Source: Pseudomonas sp. SORT22
GTDB taxonomy: Bacteria > Pseudomonadota > Gammaproteobacteria > Pseudomonadales > Pseudomonadaceae
Length of the DNA stretch: 64,000 nt
Assembly: GCF_018417635.1 (NCBI RefSeq)
Contig: NZ_CP071007.1
Location: forward strand, 2,790,501-2,854,500
Direction of reading: 5' to 3'
Shown one piece after another: positions 26,658-35,076 of this stretch; position 1 is the stretch's first letter; the number at the start of each line of letters is the position of its first letter. The notes under the pieces were generated by a model. The model was not told where the DNA came from. It made no database searches and saw only the letters and a list, made by a program, of their open reading frames with translations. The position numbers and the translations under genes were made by a program.

Positions 26658-29162
26658 ATGGCCGCTGGTTTTCATTCTGTTGGAGTCGGTGTGTCTGAAG
26701 AGCGTCCCAAGCTACCCCTGGAGTTGATTGCGCCGGCGCAGTTGCCTTGGCTGCGGCGCCTCGCTGCGCGCCTGCTGGGTCGCGGCCTGAGCCGTTTGCA
26801 GGCGCAGCACCGCGACTCCTGGTTCCAGGGCCATGCCAATGGTCAGCGCACCGGTCACGCCGATGGCTTGCGCGAAGGCTACGAAGAAGGGCGGATTGAT
26901 GGCTACGAAGCCGGGCGCCAGGTTTTGGTGATCCGTGACACCCGCCCCGACGGCCATGGCGTGCCCGGGCTCGACGACGCCCTGTTCGACGACTGGCGCC
27001 TGGCGCTGACTGCCGAGCTCAAGAAGCGCTTCAAGGCCGACGTCGCCCAGCGCCTGCCAGCCCACGCCCAGCCGAGCGCGGCGCAGTGGAAGATGATCTT
27101 CAGCGACACGCCGTCGACCTGCGTGATCGCCGGTGCCGGCGCCGGCAAGTCGACTTCGCTGGTACTGCGCATCCTGCTGTTGCGCCATTACCTGGGCTAC
27201 GAGCTGGACGCCATGACCGTGGTGACCTTCACCCGCGAATCGCGCAAGGACTTCATCAACCGCCTGGTCCAGGTCTTTGCCCTGTGGCAACTGGAACTCA
27301 GCCAGGTGCAGGCGCGCGAGCTGGTGCGCACCTTCCATTCGCGTATCCTGCCGCTGGTGCGCAGCCTGCCGGGTTTCAGCCAGGTGCGCGCGTTCGAGAC
27401 CCTGGGCAGCGAAATGCCCGGCGGCAGCGAAGCCAATGCTGACAGCAACCCGTTCGACCTGCGTATCAACGATGCCCAACGCCAGCAACTCAACCTCTGT
27501 TACCGCGACCTGCTGGGCAGCAGCCCGCGCTTTGCCGAGCTGATCGCCGGCCTGCGCCGCGAGGCCCTGCAGCTCAAGGCGCTGGACCGCGACCACCCCG
27601 ATGTGCAAAAGCGTGTGGCGGTGACCCAGCTGTCGGCCAGCCGCGATGAAGAGCTGTGCGACACCCTCGAAGACCTGTGGTTTGCTGCCGGTGCCTGGCC
27701 GATCAAGGGCATCGAGCCGAGCCGCGAAACCGTCGAAATCAACGGTAGCCGCTTTCATTTCCATGGCCATATCGCTGAGCTGGACGCCTACGTAGTGCTC
27801 GGTTTCGACCCCGGAGAAAACCAGCAGTACAAGCGCCCCGGGGCCAAGCTGCCGGTGTGGGCGGAGTGGGTGATCAAGCGCACCCTGTTTCAAGCTTTCT
27901 GCGATAAGCCTGTGATTTGGCTGGAAAACTACGCTGCGGCCAAGCGCCTGACATCGTCCCTGGCCGGTGATGCCGTGGCCGGGCCGGGCTTTGATTACAA
28001 GGTCAAGGGCGAGCTGGGCGCGGCGCCGCTGCTGGATGCCTTTGTTGGCGCTGCCGGCTTTATCGAGAACCTCGGGCTTGAGGTCAACAAGGCGGTCGGT
28101 GCCATGAGCTTCCCGGCCGGCGACACCGACGCCCTGTTCTTTGAAGCCCTGGGCCTGTACTGGAAAGCCCTGGAGGCGCACCTGCTGGGCCAGTCGCCGC
28201 CGATCATGAGCTACAACCGCATGTTCGCCCTGTTCGGCGAGAACAACCCGCAGAACCTGCAACTGTTGCCCGACCCGTTGTTGCGGCCGTTGGCACACCT
28301 GATGATCGACGAGTTCCAGGACGTCTCGCCGCAGATCGTGTCCTGGCTGCGCGCCTGCCTGCGCGAGATCCGCCGCCGTGGCCCGGCCATGCAGGTCGGG
28401 CGGGTGGCGCAGCATTCGTCGCTCTTGTGCGTGGGCGATGACTGGCAGTCGATCTACGGCTGGCGTGGCAGTTCGCCCAAGTACTTCATGGAGTTTGCCA
28501 AGGAGTTCCCGGCGCCGAGCAGCACGCGGGTGATGCTCGCCGACAACTACCGCAGCCACCAGCACATCATCGATGCGGCCGAGCATATCGTCAAATCGGC
28601 GCCGGCCATCAGCGGCAAGAAGGCCAGGGCTTGCGGCCCGGCGGCCGAGACGCCGCTGCCGGTCAAGGTGCTCGAGCGCGACGAGGCGAGCCTGGCCGAA
28701 ACCCTGCTGGAGCACTACCGCAACGGCGAATCGGTCATGCTGCTGTACCGCAAGAGCAGCGACAAGGCGGCGATTGCCGAGCACCTGCAGGCACTGGTCA
28801 ACCACGAAGCCGGTTTGCCGGCGGCGCAACGGCGCCTGCGCCAGCTGACCTATCACAGCGCCAAGGGCCTGCAGGCCGACGCGGTGTTCATGCTCGGCGA
28901 CTGCCAGCACCTGACCCATTCGCCGTACAAGAACCAGGTCTATCGTCAGGCGGGCCTGGGCCGCAGCGGCGATGCCCAGGCGTTCGACAACGCGCAAAAG
29001 GACGAAGTCCTGCGCCTGGCCTACGTGGCCATTACCCGCGCGGCGAAACACTGCTACTGGTATGTCGAGAAGCCCACGGCAGAGGCGGCCAACCTGCCTC
29101 GCGCCTCCAGCCAGGTGGATGGGCGCAAGGCCTTTTTTGCCGACGAGCGCGTGCCTGGCTAG
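26658..29162 (+). CDS. UvrD/Rep-family superfamily 1 DNA helicase
   Basis: An 834-residue helicase. After an unusual N-terminal region of about 130 residues (containing YEEGRIDGYEAGRQ) come motif I (IAGAGAGKSTSLVLR), motif Ia (VVTFTRESRKDF), motif II (MIDEFQDVSPQ), motif III (VGDDWQSIYGWRGS), motif IV (LADNYRSHQHI), motif V (TYHSAKGLQADAV) and motif VI (LAYVAITRAAKH). The family expectation is 3'-5' unwinding in repair or restart, closest in style to DNA helicase IV. The ATG at 26658 has a GGAG site. Its stop overlaps the stop of the convergent RND gene by four bases. Confidence 0.9.
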   Translation: MAAGFHSVGVGVSEERPKLPLELIAPAQLPWLRRLAARLLGRGLSRLQAQHRDSWFQGHANGQRTGHADGLREGYEEGRIDGYEAGRQVLVIRDTRPDGHGVPGLDDALFDDWRLALTAELKKRFKADVAQRLPAHAQPSAAQWKMIFSDTPSTCVIAGAGAGKSTSLVLRILLLRHYLGYELDAMTVVTFTRESRKDFINRLVQVFALWQLELSQVQARELVRTFHSRILPLVRSLPGFSQVRAFETLGSEMPGGSEANADSNPFDLRINDAQRQQLNLCYRDLLGSSPRFAELIAGLRREALQLKALDRDHPDVQKRVAVTQLSASRDEELCDTLEDLWFAAGAWPIKGIEPSRETVEINGSRFHFHGHIAELDAYVVLGFDPGENQQYKRPGAKLPVWAEWVIKRTLFQAFCDKPVIWLENYAAAKRLTSSLAGDAVAGPGFDYKVKGELGAAPLLDAFVGAAGFIENLGLEVNKAVGAMSFPAGDTDALFFEALGLYWKALEAHLLGQSPPIMSYNRMFALFGENNPQNLQLLPDPLLRPLAHLMIDEFQDVSPQIVSWLRACLREIRRRGPAMQVGRVAQHSSLLCVGDDWQSIYGWRGSSPKYFMEFAKEFPAPSSTRVMLADNYRSHQHIIDAAEHIVKSAPAISGKKARACGPAAETPLPVKVLERDEASLAETLLEHYRNGESVMLLYRKSSDKAAIAEHLQALVNHEAGLPAAQRRLRQLTYHSAKGLQADAVFMLGDCQHLTHSPYKNQVYRQAGLGRSGDAQAFDNAQKDEVLRLAYVAITRAAKHCYWYVEKPTAEAANLPRASSQVDGRKAFFADERVPG

Positions 29163-32100
29163 GGCCGCTTGACCCGGCACCAGGCGGCGTACAGCGCCGG
29201 CAGGAACAACAGGGTGAGGGCGGTGGCGACGATCAGGCCGCCCATGATGGCCACCGCCATGGGCCCGAAGAAGATGCTGCGCGACAGCGGAATCATCGCC
29301 AGCACCGCCGCCAGGGCGGTCAGCACGATGGGCCGAAAGCGCCGTACCGTGGCCTCGATGATCGCCTGCCAGCGGTCCATGCCGGCCTTGATGTCCTGTT
29401 CGATCTGATCGACCAGGATCACCGAGTTGCGCATGATCATGCCCGACAGGGCGATGGTGCCCAGCAGCGCGACAAAGCCGAACGGCTGCTGGAACATCAG
29501 CAGAAACAGGGTGACGCCGATCAGCCCCAGCGGGGCGGTGAGGAACACCATGATCGAGCGCGAGAAACTGCGCAACTGGACCATCAACAGGGTCAGCACC
29601 ACCACCACGAACAGCGGCAGGCCAGCCTTCACCGACTGCTGGCCGCGCGCCGAGTTCTCTACCGTGCCGCCGACTTCCAGCAGGTAGCCGTCAGGCAGGC
29701 TGGCGCGGATCGGCTCCAGGGTCGGCTGGATCTGCTTGACCAGGCTCACCGGTTGCTGGTCGCCCTGGATATCGGCGCGAATGGTCACTGTCGGCAGGCG
29801 GTTGCGGTGCCAGATCACCCCCTCTTCAAAGCCGTATTCAAGAATCGCGATCTGCGCCAGGCTGACGCTATGGCCCTGGGCGGTCGGCATCGACAGGCTG
29901 GACAGTTGCGACAGTTGCTGGCGCTCCTGCTCGCTGCCGCGCACAAGAATCTCGATCAGTTCGTTGTCTTCGCGGTACTGGCTGACCGCAGCGCCGGTCA
30001 GCGAGCCCTGGAGGAACCGCGACAGGTCGGCGGTGCTGGCCCCCAGCGCCCGGGCGCGGTCCTGGTCGATGTTCAAGCGCACCACCTTGCTTGGCTCTTC
30101 CCAGTCGAGGTGGACGTTGAGCACATGGGGGTTCTCGCGAATTTTGTCGGCCACCTGGCGGGCCAGGGCGCGGACCTCCTGAATGTGTTCACCCGATACC
30201 CGAAACTGCACCGGGTAGCCCACCGGCGGCCCGTTCTCCAGGCGTGAGACCCGTGTGCGCAGGGCCGGGAATTGTTCATTGAGGGTCGCGACCAGCCACT
30301 GGCGCAGCGCTTCGCGGTCCTCGATGGTTTTCGCCAGCACCACGAACTGGGCAAAGCTTGCCGCCGCCAGTTGCTGGTCCAGGGGCAGATAGAAGCGCGG
30401 CGAACCGGTGCCGACATAGGCCACGTAGTTGTCGATGCCGTCATGCTCGGCCAGCAGGCGCTCCAGGCGATGGACCTGTTGTTCGGTCGCGGTCAGCGAT
30501 GCACCCTCGGCCAGCTTGATATCTACCATCAGCTCCAGGCGCCCCGAGGCCGGAAAGAACTGCTGCGGGACGAAGCGAAACAGCAGGATCGAGGCGACGA
30601 ACAACCCCAGGGTCAGGGCGATCACGGTTTTGCGATGGTCCACGCACCAGGCCACCAGTGCCCGCACCCGGCGGTAGAAGGGCGTGTCGTAAGTGGCCTG
30701 GGCGCCGTGCGCCTGAGCTTGCGCGCCGGTGTGGCTGCGCTGTGGCAGCAGCCGTGCGCCCAGGTAGGGGACGAACACCACCGCGGCGATCCACGACATC
30801 AACAGTGCCAGGGTCACCACCTGGAAGATCGAGCGGGTGTATTCGCCGGTGTCCGACTGCGCGGTGGCAATCGGCAGAAAACCTGCGGCGGTGATCAGGG
30901 TGCCGGTGAGCATCGGAAAGGCCGTGCTGGTCCAGGCGTAACTGGCCGCGGCCAATCGGTCGAGGCCTTGCTCCATCTTGATCGCCATCATTTCCACGGC
31001 AATGATCGCGTCGTCGACCATCAATCCCAGCGCCAGCACCAGTGCCCCCAGGGAGATCTTGTGCAGGCCGATGCCCAGGTAGTACATGGCGGTAAAGGTC
31101 ATGGCCAGCACTAACGGGATCGACAGGGCCACGACCAGGCCGGTGCGCAGCCCCAGCGACAGGAAGCTGACCACCAGCACGATCACCAGGGCTTCGCTCA
31201 GCACCCGGACAAACTCGCCGACGCCGGTCTTTACCGCCGCCGGCTGGTCAGAGACCTTGTGCAGTTGCATGCCCGCCGGCAAGTGCTGCTGCAGGCGGGC
31301 AAACTCGCCTTGCAGAGCCTGGCCGAGGACCAGGATGTCGCCGCCGGCCTTCATCGACACGGCAAGACCGATCGCCGGTTCGCCCATGAAGCGCATGCGC
31401 GGCGCCGGCGGGTCGTTGAAGCCGCGCTTGACCTCGGCAACGTCACCCAGGCGAAAGGTATTGCCGGCCACCTGCAGGGGGAAGTTACGGATCTGCTCGA
31501 CGGTCTCGAAGCGCCCGCTGACCCGCAATTGCACGCGGTCGGTCGGGGTCTCGACGAAACCGCTGGCGGCCACCGCGTTCTGTTCCTCAAGGGCCTGGCG
31601 CACCGCGCCGAGGCTCAGGCCGAGGTTGACCAGCTTGGTGTTCAACAGCTCGATCCAGATCTTTTCATCCTGCAGGCCCAGCAGCTCGACCTTGCCGACG
31701 TCCTTGACCCGTTGCAGCTGCAACTGGATGCGGTCGGCGTAGTCTTTGAGCACGGCATAGTCGTAGCCCTGGCCGGTCAAGGCATAGATGTTGCCGAAGG
31801 TGGTACCGAATTCATCGTTGAAGAACGGCCCGAGCGTGCCCTGGGGCAGGGTGTGGCGGATATCGCTGACCTTCTTGCGGACCTGGTACCACAGCTCGGG
31901 CAGTTTCGCCGAGTTCAGGGTCTGGCTGGCGGTGAAGATCACCTGCGATTCCCCCGGGCGCGAGAACGAGGTGATGCGTTCATACTCGCCGGTTTCCATC
32001 AGCTTCTTCTCGATCCGCTCGGTGACCTGGCGCGCCACCTCTTCGGCGCTCGCTCCTGGCCACAGGGTACGGATGACCATGGCCTTGAAGGTGAAGGGCG

Positions 32101-32218
32101 GGTCTTCGCTCTGGCCCAGCTTGGTGTAGGCCAGGGCGCCGGTCACGGCCATCAGCAACATCACATAGAGGACGATCTGGCGATTGCGCAGCGCCCAGGC
32201 AGACAGGTTGAAATTCAT
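29159..32218 (-). CDS. RND efflux pump inner-membrane transporter (TriC-like)
   Basis: A 1019-residue RND permease with the usual layout: one membrane segment, a large periplasmic loop, five segments, a second loop, then the C-terminal group. The proton-relay aspartate pair lies in LGLMVDDAIIAVEMMA, and the start MNFNLSAWALRNRQIVLYVM is typical of the TriC/VexF-like subgroup. It expels drugs, detergents or solvents by proton antiport together with the adaptor encoded five bases upstream. No outer-membrane channel is encoded here, so it should borrow an OprH/TolC-like partner. Confidence 0.92.
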   Translation of the reverse strand: MNFNLSAWALRNRQIVLYVMLLMAVTGALAYTKLGQSEDPPFTFKAMVIRTLWPGASAEEVARQVTERIEKKLMETGEYERITSFSRPGESQVIFTASQTLNSAKLPELWYQVRKKVSDIRHTLPQGTLGPFFNDEFGTTFGNIYALTGQGYDYAVLKDYADRIQLQLQRVKDVGKVELLGLQDEKIWIELLNTKLVNLGLSLGAVRQALEEQNAVAASGFVETPTDRVQLRVSGRFETVEQIRNFPLQVAGNTFRLGDVAEVKRGFNDPPAPRMRFMGEPAIGLAVSMKAGGDILVLGQALQGEFARLQQHLPAGMQLHKVSDQPAAVKTGVGEFVRVLSEALVIVLVVSFLSLGLRTGLVVALSIPLVLAMTFTAMYYLGIGLHKISLGALVLALGLMVDDAIIAVEMMAIKMEQGLDRLAAASYAWTSTAFPMLTGTLITAAGFLPIATAQSDTGEYTRSIFQVVTLALLMSWIAAVVFVPYLGARLLPQRSHTGAQAQAHGAQATYDTPFYRRVRALVAWCVDHRKTVIALTLGLFVASILLFRFVPQQFFPASGRLELMVDIKLAEGASLTATEQQVHRLERLLAEHDGIDNYVAYVGTGSPRFYLPLDQQLAAASFAQFVVLAKTIEDREALRQWLVATLNEQFPALRTRVSRLENGPPVGYPVQFRVSGEHIQEVRALARQVADKIRENPHVLNVHLDWEEPSKVVRLNIDQDRARALGASTADLSRFLQGSLTGAAVSQYREDNELIEILVRGSEQERQQLSQLSSLSMPTAQGHSVSLAQIAILEYGFEEGVIWHRNRLPTVTIRADIQGDQQPVSLVKQIQPTLEPIRASLPDGYLLEVGGTVENSARGQQSVKAGLPLFVVVVLTLLMVQLRSFSRSIMVFLTAPLGLIGVTLFLLMFQQPFGFVALLGTIALSGMIMRNSVILVDQIEQDIKAGMDRWQAIIEATVRRFRPIVLTALAAVLAMIPLSRSIFFGPMAVAIMGGLIVATALTLLFLPALYAAWCRVKRP

Positions 32219-32223
32219 CCGGG

Positions 32224-33327
32224 CTACTCCTTGCCGGCCAAGGCAACCTGACGGTTCTGGTTATCGACCGGCTGGACCTTCTGCCCCTCGCGCAGCACCT
32301 GAACCCCGGCGCTGACCACCCAGTCGTCCGGCGCCAGCCCCTGCAGCACCGCGACCTGCTGTTCGCCAAAGCTGCCGATGCTGACGAAGGCACGGCGCAG
32401 GGTCGATTGCTGCGGGTCGACCACCCACACAAACGGCCGGTTGGCTTCAGCGCTGAGCGCCGACAGCGGCACTGCCAGGGTCGCGCTGGCTTCATGGGCG
32501 ATGAACACTCGCGCGCTTTGCCCCAGCTCCACCGGCACTGCGTTGTCGGTGAAGGTCACCCGGGCGGCAAAGGTCCGTGAGCGGGGGTCGGCCGACGGTG
32601 ACATCTCGCGGATCTGGCCGTTGAAGCGCCGTTGTGGTTGCGACCACAGCTCGATCGATACCGGCTGGCCAATGCGAAAACGCTCGAAGGCTTGCTCCGG
32701 CAAGTTGATCAGCACTTCACGCTCGCCGTCGGCGGCCAGGCTGAACACCGTGCGCCCGGCGCTGACCACCTGCCCGACTTCGAGCATGCGCCGGGCAATC
32801 ACCCCGCTTTGGGTGGCGCGCAGCACGGCATAGTCGGCCTGGTTGCGGGCACTGTTGAATTGCGCGGTGGCCTGCCTGAGCTGGGCTTCGCCTGCGCGGT
32901 AGGCGTTGTCGACATTCTCGAATTGCGAATGGCTGACCATATTGCGCTGCAACAGCCGCTGGTAGCGATCACGCTCGGCCTGCACCAGGCGCAGGTTGGC
33001 CTGGGCGGCGGCCACCTGGGCGCGGCGGGCGTCGAGCTGAAAATGCAGGTCTTGCGGGTCGAGTTGCGCCAGTGGCTGGCCCTCGCGAACCTTCTGGCCA
33101 ACCTCGACCAGGCGCTTGCTGACCTTGCCATCGATGCGAAAGGCCAGCTCCGGCTCGAAGCGTGCGCGCACTTCCCCCGGGTAGGCATCGGCCAGGTCGG
33201 TCGCCGCCTGCGGATGGACAATCAGCACCGCAAGGGGAGGGGGCGAAGGCGGGGCAGGGGCGTCACAGGCCGCGAGCAGAGCAATGAGGCTGACAGGCAA
33301 TACCATAGACAACACGGGGCTGTGCAT
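32224..33327 (-). CDS. RND pump periplasmic adaptor lipoprotein
   Basis: A 367-residue membrane-fusion protein. The N-terminus is a lipoprotein signal with lipobox LLAAC (Cys20), followed by a Pro-rich linker. A barrel-sandwich/lipoyl domain (PELAFRIDGKVSKRLVEVGQKVREGQPLA, described by its ends) flanks a helical hairpin rich in Ala/Gln, then a beta-barrel. It links the RND permease to an outer-membrane channel. Only one adaptor is present. A TetR-type palindrome about 135 bp upstream suggests repression, but no TetR gene is in the window. Confidence 0.92.
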   Translation of the reverse strand: MHSPVLSMVLPVSLIALLAACDAPAPPSPPPLAVLIVHPQAATDLADAYPGEVRARFEPELAFRIDGKVSKRLVEVGQKVREGQPLAQLDPQDLHFQLDARRAQVAAAQANLRLVQAERDRYQRLLQRNMVSHSQFENVDNAYRAGEAQLRQATAQFNSARNQADYAVLRATQSGVIARRMLEVGQVVSAGRTVFSLAADGEREVLINLPEQAFERFRIGQPVSIELWSQPQRRFNGQIREMSPSADPRSRTFAARVTFTDNAVPVELGQSARVFIAHEASATLAVPLSALSAEANRPFVWVVDPQQSTLRRAFVSIGSFGEQQVAVLQGLAPDDWVVSAGVQVLREGQKVQPVDNQNRQVALAGKE

Positions 33328-33460
33328 GCGGATAAACCTTCCCTGGGCGTTGTAATTGTTATGGGCAGCGAAAAGATCCTAGGTCTGCTACCCCCCAGCG
33401 TCCAGTAATGAAATGTAAATCCGGGCAACGCTGAAACTGCAAATTCAGCGGGAAAATAGC

Positions 33461-33476
33461 GTGACCGTTTGGTCAC
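33461..33476. promoter_or_regulatory. TetR-type operator candidate (GTGACC-GTTT-GGTCAC)
   Basis: A perfect 6-bp inverted repeat with a four-base centre. Sites of the form TGACC-N4-GGTCA are common for TetR repressors of efflux genes. It lies 134 bp upstream of the RND adaptor start, a plausible promoter position. Confidence 0.4.
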
Positions 33477-33722
33477 TGTAAGACCGATAGTTATTTATTA
33501 AAAAATATCAACTCATTTGAATAGCCGTTATCGCCAATCCCTCTTTATGGCGTGATGCCCGGTCTAGACTTGTTACTCGATGCTGGTGTGACAACATCTT
33601 TACAGGTAAACAGCGCAAGTGCCCGGCGAAGGGATCCAAAAGCGATGAGCGGCATTTTTTTTCGCTTGACGCTCGAAAAGAACCGTGCAACTTTTGGAAA
33701 CAGTTAAGCGAGGAGCGCGAAT

Positions 33723-33839
33723 ATGTCGAACGGAGTCGACCACGTCATTCGGGTTGCAGTTAAACCCATCACCACACGGCTTTTGTCGTCTCGGTCCTGC
33801 TCAGATTGCTGGCGTAACCGCTGCTGCTACATGCAGTAG
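33723..33839 (+). CDS. Candidate 38-residue Cys-rich small ORF
   Basis: An ATG at 33723 is preceded by GCGAGGAGCGCGAAT, a strong ribosome binding site at good spacing. The 38-residue product is basic and ends with four cysteines in CSDCWRNRCCYMQ. No signal peptide is seen and I recognise no family. It reads towards the accessory cluster 230 bp downstream and could be a small regulatory or metal-binding peptide, or chance. Confidence 0.3.
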   Translation: MSNGVDHVIRVAVKPITTRLLSSRSCSDCWRNRCCYMQ

Positions 33840-34067
33840 ACACGGTCTCGGGCAATCGCTGTCAATGCTGCCGAAGTAGCCTGAATAGTCACAACTGTTT
33901 GGGATGTTTCTTACGCTGTATTACGCCGCCGTAAAGTAGTCGGTCTGTTATCGTCGATTTGGCCTTGAACCCAGGGCCAACTGTTCAGCCTGCGCGCCGG
34001 TGTAGTGGCGGGCGAGCGGCTGGGCATCGGAAAGTTGTAGAAAACCAACAATAAGAAGGTGTGTGCA

Positions 34068-34487
34068 ATGAATCAAGGTCTGATGTTTTATCCGGCGCTG
34101 GCAATGATCCTGCTGACCGTCGTGGTGCTGTATCTGATGTTTCGTGGACGGCAAAGTGCCGTGAAGTCCGGAGCGCTGAGTGCCGCTTACTTCAAGACCT
34201 ATGACACCGGCGAGAAGCTGCCGCGGGCAGTGCGCCAGACCGAGCGCTGCTTTCACAACCTGTTGGAGTCGACGCCACCGTTCTACTTCCTGTGTGTCGC
34301 CCTGATCAGCCTGGCCAAGGTTGACTGGGTGTTCATCGGCCTGGCCTGGGCCTACGTCGCCTGCCGGGTGCTGCAGAGCCTGGTGCACGTCACCAACAAC
34401 AAGGTCGGGCCACGCTCCAAGCTGTTCATGCTGAGCTGGCTGGTGCTCCTGGCGATGTGCGTGCGCCTGGGCTTTCTGATCCTCTGA
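34068..34487 (+). CDS. MAPEG family membrane protein
   Basis: A 139-residue protein with four membrane segments and the MAPEG pattern: an N-terminal segment (MFYPALAMILLTVVVLYLMF), then RCFHNLLESTPPFYFLCVAL and HVTNNKVGPRSKLFML. MAPEG proteins handle lipophilic or glutathione-linked substrates; many bacterial members have no known substrate. The ATG at 34068 has AAGAAGG upstream. It is the first gene of a same-strand run leading into the fatty acyl-AMP ligase genes, so a role with the cluster's lipid product is plausible but unproved. Confidence 0.85.
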   Translation: MNQGLMFYPALAMILLTVVVLYLMFRGRQSAVKSGALSAAYFKTYDTGEKLPRAVRQTERCFHNLLESTPPFYFLCVALISLAKVDWVFIGLAWAYVACRVLQSLVHVTNNKVGPRSKLFMLSWLVLLAMCVRLGFLIL

Positions 34488-34554
34488 CAGTACGTTTGTT
34501 TGTTTCTAATGATAGACCGCGGCTACTACTGGCAATCACCGGAGACCGTTCGAG

Positions 34555-34971
34555 ATGAGCACAACAATAACAACAACAGCGCGTGGCAGTAAAAGCAGGC
34601 GAATGTTTATAACCGGGGTGTTGTCGGCCATCCTCTACGGCGGCTGGGCCTATTATGTAAACGCCGGGCTGGAAACCGCCATGGCCTCGGCCATGGTACA
34701 GGCGCTGGGCAGCTTTATTGGCGGCTACCTGGTTGCCGGCCTGGTAGAGTTTGCCTTTAGCGTCACGCCCAAACCCTGGCGCTTTCCAATTGCTGCATTT
34801 GTCCCCTATGGCTTGACCCTGCTGACCTATGCCGCTGCGCATCGATTGGTCGGTACGCCGGAAATTCTCAAAACCATCATGCTCAATATTATTGTCGGGA
34901 CACCCTACTTTGTTCTTTATTGCGTAAAACTTGAACGCAATGAAGCGCAGCGTTTGATATTGAGCAGTTGA
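34555..34971 (+). CDS. Small membrane protein of unknown function
   Basis: A 138-residue protein with a basic, Thr-rich N-terminus (RGSKSRR) and about four membrane segments (GVLSAILYGGWAYYVNAG, MVQALGSFIGGYLVAGLVEF, PIAAFVPYGLTLLTYAA, IMLNIIVGTPYFVLYCV). I recognise no family. It lies between the MAPEG gene and the fatty acyl-AMP ligase, so it is probably part of the accessory cluster; export or lipid-head positioning would fit, but nothing proves this. Confidence 0.75.
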   Translation: MSTTITTTARGSKSRRMFITGVLSAILYGGWAYYVNAGLETAMASAMVQALGSFIGGYLVAGLVEFAFSVTPKPWRFPIAAFVPYGLTLLTYAAAHRLVGTPEILKTIMLNIIVGTPYFVLYCVKLERNEAQRLILSS

Positions 34972-35076
34972 GTCTCTTACGTCACAGCTAATAACACTGT
35001 TTCAATAACACGTCGGTCGCGCGCGAGTTAGGGCTGTGCGCTGTATAAAAATAATAACGAACCAGAGCCGTTAATC

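Larger units (their letters stand above)
33328..34067. other. Intergenic region, 740 bp
   Basis: The longest gene-poor stretch, between the RND pump and the accessory cluster. It is clearly richer in A and T than its surroundings. It contains a TetR-type palindrome (33461-33476) and a small Cys-rich open frame with a strong ribosome binding site (33723-33839), both listed separately. Otherwise I see no known RNA or gene. Confidence 0.5.

Noticed and set aside
28631..30247. 538-codon + strand frame across the helicase and RND genes
   Set aside because: It crosses two genes with clear motifs in other frames and its translation is low-complexity.
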